NCBI RefSeq assembly: GCF_004919105.1
Contig: NZ_STGK01000004.1
Coordinates: 186,001-250,000, forward strand
Length of the DNA: 64,000 nt
Direction of reading: 5' to 3'
Source of the DNA: Nocardioides sp. GY 10113
GTDB lineage: Bacteria; Actinomycetota; Actinomycetes; Propionibacteriales; Nocardioidaceae
Shown here: positions 26,451 through 33,787 of the stretch, piece after piece
Numbering within the stretch: the stretch's first letter is position 1
Layout of the letters: each line of letters opens with the position of its first letter
The notes under the pieces: generated by a model
What the model was told of the DNA's origin: nothing
Seen by the model: the letters and a program-made list of their open reading frames with translations, nothing else
Databases searched by the model: none
Made by a program: the position numbers and the translations under genes

Positions 26451-27466
26451 TGTCCGGATCCACCCTGGTCGACGCCGCGCCGCTGGTCCGCACCCACCGG
26501 ATCGCGGTGCGGGTCCCGGGCGCCGAGGCGCCCTACGACACCGCCCACGTGACGGTGCGGTACCCGGCGCTGCCGGCCGAGACCGACGTCGAGCGGATGA
26601 GCGGGATGCTGCGCCCCGACGCCTCGGGCGCGCCGTACCCGGTCGTGGTCGTGCTGCCCGGCATCAACGTCGCCTCCACCGGCTACCTCGACCTCGCCGT
26701 GGCGCTCGCGCGCCGCGGGATCGTCGCGGTGACCTTCGACTGGGTGGGTCAGCTCTTCCCGGGCCAGGTCGGGCTGACGCCCGGCGTCGACCTGGCCGCG
26801 GTCGGGCCGGACAGCTACGGCTCCGCGCCGACCACGCCCGCGCTGCGCCCCCTGCTCGACGCGCTCGCCGACGCGCACCGCGGGGGACCGCTGGAGGGGC
26901 TCCTCGACCTGGACCGGGTCGGCCTCTTCGGGCACTCCGCGGGCGGCACCGTCGCGCTGCAGTCGGCCGGACCGGAGTGGTTCCCCGAGATCCGCGCGGT
27001 CGCCACCTACGGGGCGCACACCATGGCCTCCCAGCAGCTCGGCTTCCCGCCGGCCACCCTGCTCGCGGCGCCGGTCGTGGCGCCGGTGATGCTCGTCGCC
27101 GGCTCCGCCGACGGGGTGGTCGCGGCCAGCGCCATCCGGTACGGCGAGGAGGCCGGCGCGCCGGGCCACGACCCGGTCGAGCGGACCTGGTCCGAGGCGC
27201 TGCCCGCCGCGACCGAGGCCTGGTTGGTCAGGCTGTGTGACGCGGGTCATATGCTGCCCGCTGCCCCCGATGATCCGACCTCGGCACGCGGATTCCTCGA
27301 GGCGCCTCCCGGAGCGGATGCGGAGCATCTGCGCCGGGTGCTGATCGACCTCCTGGTCACCTTCTTCGCGGCGCGGCTCAGTGACGACGCCGCGGCCGAG
27401 GCCGACCTCTCTGCCCTCACCGACCCCGACCACCGACCCGAGATCGCCGACGCGCGGCGACGCTAG
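26450..27466 (+). CDS. Alpha/beta hydrolase, chlorophyllase/esterase-like
   Basis: A 338-residue hydrolase. PYPVVVVLPGIN is the oxyanion strand, the nucleophile is S163 in LFGHSAGG, and the probable Asp and His lie in AGSADGVV and CDAGHMLP. The overall layout (a chlorophyllase/dienelactone-hydrolase-like core with YPVVVVLPG and GHSxGG) is compatible with an esterase that removes phytol or a methyl group, which the operon context would suggest. Start ATG shares one base with the preceding stop. Any other ester or amide hydrolase role remains possible. Confidence 0.7.
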   Translation: MSGSTLVDAAPLVRTHRIAVRVPGAEAPYDTAHVTVRYPALPAETDVERMSGMLRPDASGAPYPVVVVLPGINVASTGYLDLAVALARRGIVAVTFDWVGQLFPGQVGLTPGVDLAAVGPDSYGSAPTTPALRPLLDALADAHRGGPLEGLLDLDRVGLFGHSAGGTVALQSAGPEWFPEIRAVATYGAHTMASQQLGFPPATLLAAPVVAPVMLVAGSADGVVAASAIRYGEEAGAPGHDPVERTWSEALPAATEAWLVRLCDAGHMLPAAPDDPTSARGFLEAPPGADAEHLRRVLIDLLVTFFAARLSDDAAAEADLSALTDPDHRPEIADARRR

Positions 27467-27474
27467 GAGCCCCC

Positions 27475-28755
27475 ATGTTCAAGAACTTCTGGTACGCCGT
27501 CGAGTTCAGCAAGGACCTCGAGGCCGGCAAGCCCAAGAAGGTCAAGGTCCTCGGCCAGCAGCTCGTGCTCTACCGCAAGGGCAGCGACGGCTCCGTGGTC
27601 GCGATGTCCGACCTGTGCGTCCACCGCGGCGCCGAGCTGTCGGCCGGCAAGGTCAAGGGCGACTGCATCGTCTGCCCGTACCACGGCTGGGAGTACACCC
27701 CCGACGGCGTGGTGCAGAAGATCCCTGCCCACCCGGACAAGGGGATCCCGCGCAAGGCGCGGATCGACTCCTACCCGGTGATGGAGAAGCACATGTTCAT
27801 CTGGGTGTACCTGGGTGACCTGCCGGAGGAGGAGCGGCCGCCGATCCCGGACTGGTCCGAGATCGACGACACCGAGAACTACCGCGCGGTGACCGGCGAG
27901 TTCCTGTGGCACTCGAACTACGAGCGGATCCTGGAGAACGGCGTCGACGTCGCGCACACGCCGTTCGTGCACGGCGGGGTCTTCGGCAACCCGGAGAAGC
28001 CCGAGGTCCCCGACTTCGAGATCGAGGAGTCCGACTGGCACTGCAAGGTGTCGATCGTGCTCAACCCGCCGAAGTCGAAGGGCTTGTGGGGCCTGCTCAC
28101 CCGCGGCGACAAGGCCGACCTGGCGAACCGCCCGCCGGTGCCCGTCTCGACCACCTGGTGGCTGCCGAACATGATCCTGCTCGACGTCGGCACCCCGATG
28201 GGCGCGATGAAGATCTTCGACGTCAACATCCCGATCGACGAGGAGACCACGCTGGTCAAGTTCGTCGCGCTGCGCTCGTTCTTCAAGGGCGCCTGGGCCG
28301 ACCGGGACGCCCTCCGCCGGGTCTACAAGGTGCTGCACCAGGACCGGGCGATCGTCGACGGCGTGCGCCCCGAGCTGCTGCCGTTCGACCTCTCCGCCGA
28401 GCTGCACGTGAAGAGCGACTACAACGCCGTGAAGTACCGCCGCCGGCGCCAGGAGCTGATCGAGGCCGGCTGGAGCGTCGCGGACAACACGATCGTCGGC
28501 GAGGGGCCCGCCCGGGTCGAGGCACGGGTGATCCCGTCCCCGACCCGCAAGGAGGTCCCCGAGCTGGCCAGCGCGTGGAACTTCAAGGAGGCCCGGAGCC
28601 GCGAGATCCTCGCCGGCCGCGGCGAGCTGCCGACGAGCGCGAAGAAGCAGCGCCGGCTGGTCATGGACGACCCCGCGCCCGCGGAGCAGGAGCCGAAGGT
28701 CGGCGAGAACGGCGCCGCGGCACCGTCCGCAGCCGGCGAGGAGGTGACCGCATGA
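27475..28755 (+). CDS. Rieske non-haem iron oxygenase, oxygenase subunit
   Basis: A 426-residue ring-oxygenase. The Rieske [2Fe-2S] ligands are C48, H50, C67 and H70 (CVHRG and CPYHGWEY); the mononuclear iron ligands fit N155-x2-D158-x2-H161-x4-H166 (ENGVDVAHTPFVH). It acts with a reductase and ferredoxin, neither of which is in the window. Plant pheophorbide a oxygenase, which opens the chlorin ring, is a Rieske enzyme; this protein lacks its C-terminal membrane anchor and CxxC, so it would be a soluble analogue. It lies between two RCCR-like genes, eight bases after the hydrolase. Substrate inferred. Confidence 0.85.
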   Translation: MFKNFWYAVEFSKDLEAGKPKKVKVLGQQLVLYRKGSDGSVVAMSDLCVHRGAELSAGKVKGDCIVCPYHGWEYTPDGVVQKIPAHPDKGIPRKARIDSYPVMEKHMFIWVYLGDLPEEERPPIPDWSEIDDTENYRAVTGEFLWHSNYERILENGVDVAHTPFVHGGVFGNPEKPEVPDFEIEESDWHCKVSIVLNPPKSKGLWGLLTRGDKADLANRPPVPVSTTWWLPNMILLDVGTPMGAMKIFDVNIPIDEETTLVKFVALRSFFKGAWADRDALRRVYKVLHQDRAIVDGVRPELLPFDLSAELHVKSDYNAVKYRRRRQELIEAGWSVADNTIVGEGPARVEARVIPSPTRKEVPELASAWNFKEARSREILAGRGELPTSAKKQRRLVMDDPAPAEQEPKVGENGAAAPSAAGEEVTA

Positions 28756-29504
28756 GCCTGCCCGGAGGTCTGTGCAACCGCACGCTGGACACGATCGTCG
28801 AGCGCGCCGGGCTGGCCGAGGTCACCAGTGACGACGGCGGACCGTTCCGCACCCTGGTCTCGGTGATGGGGCCCGACCCGGTCGGGGCGGTCCGCGTCTT
28901 CACCGGCGACCCGGACGCCAACCAGGTCGCCAAGGCCGTGTACGTCGGCATCACCGTGCCGCAGATCGGGCTCGACAGCCACATGGTCTTCGCGTTCGCC
29001 GACGAGTCGGCGCCGATCCCGCACTTCACGCTGGACTCGGTGAGCGCCCACGGTTACTTCGCGTTCCACCTGGACCTGATCCAGCGCGCCGACCTCGGCA
29101 CGCACCTGACCTACCTGGACTGGGCGCACACGCCGCTGACCGCGACCTTCGAGGAGGTCCAGCAGCGCGAGGGCCTGTCGAAGGCCGCCATCGGTCCCCG
29201 TCAGGCCTCGGTGATGTCGCCGTGGATGTGCGTGGCACGGGCCACCGAGGAGGCCTTCGCCGGCATCGAGGACGCCGTGGCGGCGTACCTGGGGCACTGG
29301 TTCTCGCTGGTCGAGGCGCCGGTCCCGGCCGAGGTGACCGCGGACCTCGCCGACACCGACCTGGCGGCGCGCGACGAGCGCAACCGCTCCATCCTGTTCA
29401 GCCCCGACGTGGACAAGGTCTGGGCCCAGATCAGCCAGCTGCTCGGCCCCGAGGTCACCGAGGGCATCCGTGCGCAGCTGCTCAGCAACGAGGTGAAGGC
29501 ATGA
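28752..29504 (+). CDS. RCCR-like protein 2 (divergent)
   Basis: A 250-residue paralogue of the RCCR-like proteins at 25626 and 43973, more divergent. Shared landmarks are PIPHFTLD (88-95), the LIQRADLGTHLTYLDW stretch (110-125) matching the VPRxDLxTDxxYLxRYY block, SPWMCVARATEEA (156-168), and the C-terminal ARDERNRSILFSPDVDKVWA and LLGPEV. It overlaps the Rieske stop by four bases, so the two are translated together. It could be a second bilin reductase acting on a later intermediate, or a partner subunit. Confidence 0.65.
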   Translation: MSLPGGLCNRTLDTIVERAGLAEVTSDDGGPFRTLVSVMGPDPVGAVRVFTGDPDANQVAKAVYVGITVPQIGLDSHMVFAFADESAPIPHFTLDSVSAHGYFAFHLDLIQRADLGTHLTYLDWAHTPLTATFEEVQQREGLSKAAIGPRQASVMSPWMCVARATEEAFAGIEDAVAAYLGHWFSLVEAPVPAEVTADLADTDLAARDERNRSILFSPDVDKVWAQISQLLGPEVTEGIRAQLLSNEVKA

Positions 29505-30484
29505 CCGCGACCCAGGAGACGGGCGCCGACCAGCAGGCCGCCGAGACCAGCGAGTGGCAGAAGAGGATCGCGGGGGAGTGGCACGGCCGTCCCGGCCTCT
29601 TCGACGCCCAGGGCAACCACGTCGGCTTCGAGCGCGTGGACCGGGCCAGCGTCGTCGAGGACGGCGTCGCCCGCTACTGGATGAACACCACCCTCGAGGG
29701 CGGCGGCCCGCTGCGGAACCGGCTCGAGCTCGGTGCGCACTTCGACTTCGGCATCGTCGACTCCGACCAGAACCGGGTCTACTGCGGCCCCGACTTCTAC
29801 GGCACCGGCCAGCCCTACGGGCTCTTCGTCGACGCCAACTACTACTCCCCGGGCTGGCAGGCCGACCTGCGCACCTGGAACCAGGTGCTGCCCGACGGCA
29901 ACACCCAGGTCTACTCCTCGGTGCTGTACGACGGCTGGTCGGTCTGCGCGGTCTTCAACGGCGTCTACCAGCGCACGTTCGACCACGCCACCAACCCGGC
30001 GACGCAGCAGTTCGTCGAGGACTGGATCGCGCTGGAGACCAGCCGCGGGGCGCGGCCGCAGGTGCTGCCCACCAAGGAGGCCGGCGCCTGGCGCGGCACC
30101 CTCTTCGTCAACCCCGTCGACCAGTCCGAGGGCGGCGAGGTCGAGGTGACCATCGAGCACCAGCCGCTCGACCTGCGTCGCGCCCGCCAGCAGGTCACCT
30201 GGAGCGGGGCGCTGGACCGCAGCTACGGCTTCCAGCGCTACCGCGACGGTGCGCGCACCCAGTACGAGGGCCCCGAGGTCTTCGGCAACGCCCAGTCCTT
30301 CGGCCGCGCCCTGTTCACCACCCAGCACCTGGTCGGCCCCGACGCCACCGGGGTGGAGAAGATCCGCGGCCGGGAGTTCCTGATCGACGCCGACAACCGT
30401 GACCTGGCGATCGTCTGGCAGCTGATGAGCGGCGACGCCACCACCCACTTCGTGCACGGCGCCCTCACCTGGGAGAGCGCGTGA
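29501..30484 (+). CDS. Protein of unknown function, lipocalin-like beta-rich
   Basis: A 327-residue soluble protein rich in aromatic residues and beta-strand patterns (EWHGRPGLFDAQGNHVGF, ARYWMNTTLEGG, NRVYCGPDFYGTGQPYGLF, YDGWSVCAVFNGVY). The repeating W-x-G strands suggest two calycin/lipocalin-like barrels (as in DUF3598 or CpcS-type chromophore-binding proteins), but I do not recognise the family. No signal peptide. Coupled by four-base overlaps to the RCCR-like gene before it and the NOL-like dehydrogenase after it, so it should act in the same step or bind the same chromophore. Confidence 0.72.
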   Translation: MTATQETGADQQAAETSEWQKRIAGEWHGRPGLFDAQGNHVGFERVDRASVVEDGVARYWMNTTLEGGGPLRNRLELGAHFDFGIVDSDQNRVYCGPDFYGTGQPYGLFVDANYYSPGWQADLRTWNQVLPDGNTQVYSSVLYDGWSVCAVFNGVYQRTFDHATNPATQQFVEDWIALETSRGARPQVLPTKEAGAWRGTLFVNPVDQSEGGEVEVTIEHQPLDLRRARQQVTWSGALDRSYGFQRYRDGARTQYEGPEVFGNAQSFGRALFTTQHLVGPDATGVEKIRGREFLIDADNRDLAIVWQLMSGDATTHFVHGALTWESA

Positions 30485-31305
30485 GCGCCAGCGCCCCGGG
30501 ATCCGGACGGGTCGTCGTCGTCACCGGCGGCACCCGCGGCATCGGGCTCGGCCTGGCGCGGGAGTTCCTCGCCCGCGGCTGCCGGGTGGCCCTCTGCGGC
30601 CGCTCCGCCGAGGCGGTGGAGAAGGCGCTCGCCGAGCTCGGTGCTGGCGACCGGTGCACCGGGCTGGCCACCGACGTCGGCGACCGGTCGGCCGTGCAGG
30701 CGCTGTGGGACCACGCCGTGGCGACCTTCGGCCGGGTCGACGTGTGGGTCAACAACGCGGGCCTCTCCGCGCCGCGCGGGGCGCTCGCCGAGCAGCCGGA
30801 GGAGACCGTCGAGGCGGTGCTGCGCACCAACGTCCTCGGCGCCTACAACGGCTCGGCCGTGGCGCAGGCGGGCATGGCCGCCCAGCCCGGCGGAGGCTGG
30901 ATCTGGAACATGGAGGGCTTCGGCTCGCGCGGTGAGCACCAGCCCGGCATGGCGACGTACGGCGCCTCCAAGCGGGCGGTCAACTACCTGACGGAGGCGC
31001 TGGTCCGCGACGTGAAGGGCACGCCGGTCAAGGTCGGCTTCCTCTCGCCCGGCATCGTCGCCACCGACCTGCTGGTCGGCGACTACGACGGGCGTCCCGA
31101 GGAGTTCGAGAAGGTCAGGAGGATCTTCAACATCCTCGGCGACCGGGTCGAGACGGTGACCCCGTGGCTGGCCGACGGCGTGCTCGCTGCCGGCAAGAAC
31201 GGGGCCCGCGTCGCCTGGCTGACCAAGCCCAAGGCGATGGGGCGGTTCATGACCGCCGGCTTCAGGAAGCGCGACATCTTCGCCGACGAGGAGGGATCCC
31301 GCTGA
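30481..31305 (+). CDS. Short-chain dehydrogenase resembling chlorophyll b reductase (NOL/NYC1)
   Basis: A 274-residue SDR with cofactor motif TGGTRGIG (15-22), NNAG (91-94) and the YxxxK pair Y160/K164. Features shared with plant NOL/NYC1, not with common SDRs, are WNMEGFGSRG (142-151; plant FNxDGAGSxG), SPGIVATDLLVG, RRIFNILGDRVETV (plant FNIICELPETV), and a C-terminal WLTKPKAMGRFMTAGFRKRDIF. The plant enzymes reduce the 7-formyl group of chlorophyll b. Overlap with the genes on both sides places it in the RCCR/Rieske operon. Its substrate here is inferred. Confidence 0.78.
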   Translation: MSASAPGSGRVVVVTGGTRGIGLGLAREFLARGCRVALCGRSAEAVEKALAELGAGDRCTGLATDVGDRSAVQALWDHAVATFGRVDVWVNNAGLSAPRGALAEQPEETVEAVLRTNVLGAYNGSAVAQAGMAAQPGGGWIWNMEGFGSRGEHQPGMATYGASKRAVNYLTEALVRDVKGTPVKVGFLSPGIVATDLLVGDYDGRPEEFEKVRRIFNILGDRVETVTPWLADGVLAAGKNGARVAWLTKPKAMGRFMTAGFRKRDIFADEEGSR

Positions 31306-31994
31306 TGGCCGTCGACCCGTGCACCGAGTACAACCTCCTGCTCGCCGCCGAGGACTTCGTCCCCGTGATGCTGGCGGGCGCCGGCACCGTGGTGCTGGGC
31401 CTGGCCGCGGGCCGGGCGCTGCCGAGCGTCCGCGTGCCTGCGCTGCTGGCCGGCGCGCTGGTCACCGTCGGCGGTCTGGCCAAGGCGATCTGGAAGCTGC
31501 TGGTCGCCGCCGAGCCGTGCCGGAACTACCCGTTCCTGGAGAACATGCTCTTCCCCTGCCTCGCCTTCGGCTTCGCCGGCATCGCCTGCGCGCTGGTCGG
31601 GGTCCGCAAGGGTCGCCCGGTGGCGTGGTGGCCGTTCCTGGTGCTGCCGGTGCTCGGCTCGGTCGCGGCCGTGTGGATCTGGGACACCGGGCCGCTGCTG
31701 GCCGTCTCCGCGATCAACGCGGTCCTGATCGGCATCCTCGCGATCGGCATCGCGCTGCGCGAGCAGCACCGCCTCGGCGCGGCGCTGTTCGTGGTCTACA
31801 TCGTCGGCACGCTCGTCCTGCCGCCGCTGGCCGCCCGTCCGAACCAGTCCCTCGAGCTCCAGTGGGCCGAGCAGGCGACCAACACGCTGGTCCAGCTCTG
31901 CTTCCTGCTCGGCGCGTTCGGCCTCCGACGGAGGGTCGGGACGGGCACCACCGAGTCCACCACCACCACTAGCAGGGTAGGAGTCCCCTCGTGA
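31305..31994 (+). CDS. Seven-helix integral membrane protein, unknown function
   Basis: A 229-residue protein with about seven hydrophobic segments, periplasmic-side Cys in PCTEYN (near residue 6) and PCRNYPFLEN (near residue 68), and a short Thr-rich hydrophilic tail. The gene starts within the stop of the NOL-like SDR and ends within the start of the next gene. It might anchor the pathway enzymes or supply a route for a hydrophobic substrate; no family is recognised. Confidence 0.75.
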   Translation: MAVDPCTEYNLLLAAEDFVPVMLAGAGTVVLGLAAGRALPSVRVPALLAGALVTVGGLAKAIWKLLVAAEPCRNYPFLENMLFPCLAFGFAGIACALVGVRKGRPVAWWPFLVLPVLGSVAAVWIWDTGPLLAVSAINAVLIGILAIGIALREQHRLGAALFVVYIVGTLVLPPLAARPNQSLELQWAEQATNTLVQLCFLLGAFGLRRRVGTGTTESTTTTSRVGVPS

Positions 31995-32737
31995 CCGACC
32001 GCCTCGGCTACCGCGCCAAGTTCGGCGTGATCGCCCCGAGCACCAACACCATCGTCCAGCCCGAGTTCGACATGATGCGGGTCCCGGGCGTCACGTCCCA
32101 CTACGGCCGGATCCTGATCCGCGACGGCCGGATCGCCGACGACGAGGGGATGCAGAACCTCCTGGTCCAGATCCGGGCGGCGATGGACGACTGCGTCGAG
32201 AGCGTCATGACCATGGAGCCCGACTACATGGTCATGGGCATGAGCGCCGAGACGTTCTGGGACGGGGTCGAGGGCAACCGCCAGTTCGTCCAGCAGATCA
32301 AGGACCTCTCCGGAGGTCTCGGCGTGGCCACGGGCGCGGAGGCCTGCGAGCGCGCGCTGCACCTGTTCGGCGCGAAGAAGATCGGCATCGTCACGCCGTA
32401 CACCCCGATCGGCGACGAGAACGTCCGCAAGTTCTTCACCGAGCTGGGCTTCGAGGTCGGCAAGATCAAGGGACTCTCGTGCGAGAGCGCGGTCGCCATC
32501 GCCCATGTCAGCGAGGAGACGCTGCGCCAGGCGATCCTCGAGGTCGACGGCCCGGACGTGGACGCCATCGTCCAGTGCGGCACGAACCTCTGCATGACCG
32601 AGCTGGCCGACGAGGCCGAGCGCTGGCTCGGCAAGCCCGTGATCGCGATCAACGCCGCCACCTGGTGGATGGCGCTGCGCGAGAACGGGATCGAGGACAG
32701 GATCCACGGCTACGGCAGCCTGCTGCGCGACCACTGA
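31991..32737 (+). CDS. Asp/Glu racemase superfamily protein, arylmalonate-decarboxylase-like
   Basis: A 248-residue protein starting GTG at 31991. FGVIAPSTNTIVQPEF is the maleate isomerase/arylmalonate decarboxylase N-terminus, and VQCGTNL holds Cys196 at the C-terminal catalytic position. The N-terminal catalytic Cys of the isomerases and racemases is replaced by the GMSAETFW segment, which matches the GTSLSFYRG dioxyanion loop of arylmalonate decarboxylase. A decarboxylase of a malonate or beta-keto-acid-type group, such as the C13-2 carboxyl of a demethylated chlorophyll catabolite, is therefore as likely as a maleate isomerase. Last gene of the operon. Confidence 0.78.
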   Translation: MTDRLGYRAKFGVIAPSTNTIVQPEFDMMRVPGVTSHYGRILIRDGRIADDEGMQNLLVQIRAAMDDCVESVMTMEPDYMVMGMSAETFWDGVEGNRQFVQQIKDLSGGLGVATGAEACERALHLFGAKKIGIVTPYTPIGDENVRKFFTELGFEVGKIKGLSCESAVAIAHVSEETLRQAILEVDGPDVDAIVQCGTNLCMTELADEAERWLGKPVIAINAATWWMALRENGIEDRIHGYGSLLRDH

Positions 32738-32760
32738 CCGCGCGAGCGGGGGCACCACGT

Positions 32761-32840
32761 CCCGCGAGTGGGTAGAAGACGACGTCCGAGTCGGTAGGTA
32801 CGCCTACCGACTCGGACGTCGTCTTCTACCCACTCGCGGG
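32761..32840. terminator. Perfect 38-bp stem palindrome at a convergent junction
   Basis: Bases 32761-32798 pair without a mismatch with 32803-32840, leaving a 4-base loop. The arm contains CGCGAGTGGGTAG and GACGTCCGAGTCGGTAGG, words shared with the palindromes at 13421-13560 and 58377-58412. It lies between the converging operon end (32737) and the small membrane protein gene (32848). It is far longer than an ordinary terminator. Confidence 0.8.
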
Positions 32841-32847
32841 ATGGGGG

Positions 32848-33003
32848 TCAGCCGACGACGACCTGGTCCAGCGGCAGGTGCGGCTCGACCCACGGGAAGA
32901 CGACGTACATCAGCAGCCAGAAGGCCAGCGCCGCGAGTGCCAGCGCCTGGAGCAGCTTGGCGGCGGTGCCGCCGGGCAGGATCCGCCACAGGAACGCGTA
33001 CAT
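32848..33003 (-). CDS. Small membrane protein of the sortase locus
   Basis: A 51-residue protein, MYAFLWRILPGG followed by one hydrophobic helix and the ending FPWVEPHLPLDQVVVG. Small proteins with this MYxxLWR...FPWVxPxLP pattern accompany class E sortase genes in many actinobacteria. The start ATG overlaps the sortase stop by four bases. Too short for ordinary ORF filters, but the pattern and coupling support it. Confidence 0.8.
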   Translation of the reverse strand: MYAFLWRILPGGTAAKLLQALALAALAFWLLMYVVFPWVEPHLPLDQVVVG

Positions 33004-33689
33004 CAGGACTCCTCTCCGGCCGCGAGGTCGAGTCCCTCGGGCGGTCCGGCGCCGGGGGCGCGGGTCTCGACGAGCTGGGCGCCCACCACCAGCCGCTCGG
33101 TGGAGCCCCAGCGCGGGTTGCAGGTGACCAGGGTGAGGGTGTGCTCGGTGGGCTCCTTGCCGGGGTGGCCGGCGACGGGCTCGAGCACCTCGACCGCGGT
33201 CGGCGCGACGATCCGGCTCCACGTCACCTCGTAGGTGAACCAGCCGTCGGTGGTCTCGACGTAGATCTCGTCGCCCTCGACCACCCGGTCGAGCTCGGCG
33301 AACGGCTCGCCGTGGGTGGCGCGGTGGCCGGCGACGGCGAAGTTCCCGATCTCGCCGGGCAGGGCGGTGCCGGGGAAGTGGCCGGGGCCGTCGTCGATGG
33401 TGTCCATGTCGACGCCCTCCAGCACCACCCAGCGCCAGTCGGCGCCGAGCCGGGGCGCGTAGAGCACGGCGAGGCCGTCGCCGACGTCGGCCTGCGGCGC
33501 GCGGCCGGCCCGCTGGGCCTTCTCGGTCCGGAACTCCTCGAACAGGTCCTGCTGCGCCGCCTCTGTCTGTACGTTCGTCCAGACCAGCAGGTAGAAGACC
33601 AGCAGCGCGAGGACCGCCGCGCCGGTCAGCAGGAGCTCGGAGACGCCGCGCAGCAGTGCGCGAAACGAGAGATTCGACCCGACCGGCAT
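33003..33689 (-). CDS. Class E sortase
   Basis: A 228-residue membrane-anchored transpeptidase that links LPxTG/LAxTG proteins to the cell wall. One N-terminal helix (about 13-37), then the sortase barrel with catalytic H122 (AGHRATHG), C190 (TLVTCNP) and R199 (GSTERL). The start ATG is preceded only seven bases upstream by operator g; with TATATC six bases before the ATG, the mRNA is probably leaderless. Its placement in the regulon, and two LPxTG substrates at 41095 and 41751 in the same regulon, suggest a dedicated sortase. The downstream gene is a small membrane protein. Confidence 0.9.
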   Translation of the reverse strand: MPVGSNLSFRALLRGVSELLLTGAAVLALLVFYLLVWTNVQTEAAQQDLFEEFRTEKAQRAGRAPQADVGDGLAVLYAPRLGADWRWVVLEGVDMDTIDDGPGHFPGTALPGEIGNFAVAGHRATHGEPFAELDRVVEGDEIYVETTDGWFTYEVTWSRIVAPTAVEVLEPVAGHPGKEPTEHTLTLVTCNPRWGSTERLVVGAQLVETRAPGAGPPEGLDLAAGEES

Positions 33690-33695
33690 GTCTTA

Positions 33696-33708
33696 GATAT
33701 ATCATCTA
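33696..33708. promoter_or_regulatory. Regulon operator g (GATAT-ATC-ATCTA)
   Basis: A copy of the repeat between divergent sortase and large surface-protein genes. On the minus strand TATATC (33701-33696) is six bases before the sortase ATG at 33689. Confidence 0.68.
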
Positions 33709-33787
33709 GGAAATGTCTGGTGACTGACTGCTCGCCGTGGGGCAGGCCGGTCGAGTGCGCCGCCCGGGGCGACGCGGAGGTGGTCGG

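Noticed and set aside
12151..32737. Nicotinate/pyridine degradation (amidase, maleate isomerase) as the main function of the island
   Set aside because: No pyridine hydroxylase or N-formylmaleamate deformylase is present. The racemase-fold protein lacks the first isomerase Cys, and the RCCR-like, Rieske and NOL-like genes fit tetrapyrrole chemistry better. It remains possible for the late steps.
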